Positions 63,472-64,000 of a DNA stretch of 64,000 bases are shown piece after piece. Both the position numbers and the translations under genes were made by a program. Every line of letters starts with the position of its first letter. Position 1 is the first letter of the stretch. The notes under the pieces were generated by a model, which was given only the letters and a program-made list of their open reading frames with translations, searched no databases and had not been told where the DNA came from. Source of the DNA: Solenopsis invicta (lineage: Eukaryota; Arthropoda; Insecta; Hymenoptera; Formicidae); the NCBI RefSeq assembly GCF_016802725.1, contig NW_024105412.1, positions 168,841-232,840 on the forward strand. Direction: 5' to 3'.

Positions 63472-64000
63472 TAGGCGGATTCAAACCCAGGGATCTCAGG
63501 GGGGTGCGGGGAAGGGGGGAATATTTCGGGTCGCGCGGGGGGGACCTAACCGGCGATAAGGTCCCGCGGGTGGACCAAACCGGGTGGAGGAGGGGGAGGG
63601 GGGGCTTAAAACGGGGTCACACGTGTAAACCTAACCGGTAGTTCTGCGTAATCAATGTTTATATAAACAATGATAACGATTCGAGGACCATGTTCTTGGC
63701 CGATGTTTAAATAAATTTGACACCTTTGAAATGTGTCGCGTGGAGGCAACTGGCCATTTAATGTAAACATGGACCATGTACTTGTCACTCTGTTTACATA
63801 AACATAATAAATCACACCGCGAGGAGGTGTGTATGACTGTACTTTGAAATCGGAAATGTCTGTCATCACGAGGGGGATAAGCGATACGATGGCGAATATT
63901 TTGTGGGGTGTGCGCGGCTATTTCCGCGGGGCCCGCCGCCGCCGCCGCCGCGTGCGTGCGTGGAGGGGATGCGCGCTGTCTAACGCGAGGTCCGCTGGGG
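63472..64000 (+). other. GC-rich block beginning with the 47.16-kb terminal sequence
   Basis: GGCGGATTCAAACCCAGGGA and a G-rich run repeat the sequence at 47163, in the same orientation. The rest is G-rich (63530-63605) and ends in a GC-rich stretch with (GCC)n at 63935. A minus-strand frame at 63606-63869 resembles nothing known. The window stops before any border. Confidence 0.4.

Noticed and set aside
63606..63869. 87-residue minus frame
   Set aside because: No known motif, no splice or start context, and it lies in a GC-rich repeat-like block.

Overview
The window looks like a transposon graveyard from an arthropod nuclear genome, most likely an insect and plausibly an ant. That assignment is inference. 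It rests on AT-rich DNA with spliceosomal-type introns, a mariner with DD34D spacing, insect-style Gypsy, BEL/Pao and Copia retrotransposons, piggyBac-like, Harbinger and hAT elements, and a Maverick/Polinton relic. I found no rRNA, no canonical tRNA, no CRISPR array and no prokaryotic feature. Only one stretch (about 37.8-38.8 kb, minus strand) looks like a spliced gene that I cannot assign to a mobile element.

Layout. 0-1 kb: a Tc1/mariner-superfamily transposase relic. 1.5-2.5 kb: a 980-bp non-autonomous piggyBac-like element. 2.7-3.6 kb: a diverged piece of the repeat family that recurs as arms at 32-35 kb. 3.6-8 kb: a conserved-protein relic, several MITEs, a tandem array and a pogo-like transposase relic. 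8.1-17.7 kb: a two-gene PIF/Harbinger relic (transposase on +, a second protein on -). Its second transposase intron holds a hAT-type element, which itself holds a 5.0-kb Ty3/Gypsy element (Gypsy-A). 17.7-19.8 kb: three fold-back elements and microsatellites. 19.9-20.7 kb: a hAT transposase relic. 20.8-36.5 kb: a minus-strand Ty1/Copia relic, split by a 7-kb BEL/Pao element (23,960-30,987) and by a second copy of the piggyBac-like element (31,414-36,145). That second copy is in turn split by a 3.7-kb element with arms over a kilobase long (31,841-35,569). 37.8-39.6 kb: the unassigned spliced gene and a short divergent coding fragment. 39.6-47.1 kb: Gypsy-B (minus strand), with long CRE-rich LTRs and an extra reading frame downstream of integrase. 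47.2-62.1 kb: a Maverick/Polinton relic with protein-primed type B DNA polymerase (+), chromodomain integrase, a DUF8207-type protein and a packaging-type ATPase (all -). It is interrupted by Gypsy-C (51,612-56,443) and by a nearly complete mariner (58,132-59,452). 62.1-63 kb: a Gypsy RNase H/integrase-zinc-finger remnant. 63.3 kb: a probable tRNA-derived SINE. 63.5-64 kb: a GC-rich stretch that begins with a sequence also present at 47.16 kb.

How the parts relate. Most genes here move DNA rather than serve the host. Insertion order can be read from target-site duplications: TTGA for Gypsy-A, GGAGG for BEL, GACA for Gypsy-C, TTAA for the piggyBac-like copies, a 9-bp repeat for the long-armed element, TA for mariner and an 8-bp repeat for the hAT-type element. 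Gypsy-C, BEL, Gypsy-A and the mariner look youngest, with near-identical LTRs or few coding lesions. The Harbinger, Maverick and Copia genes are older and carry many stops and frameshifts. All family names come from reading motifs by eye; no database search was possible.
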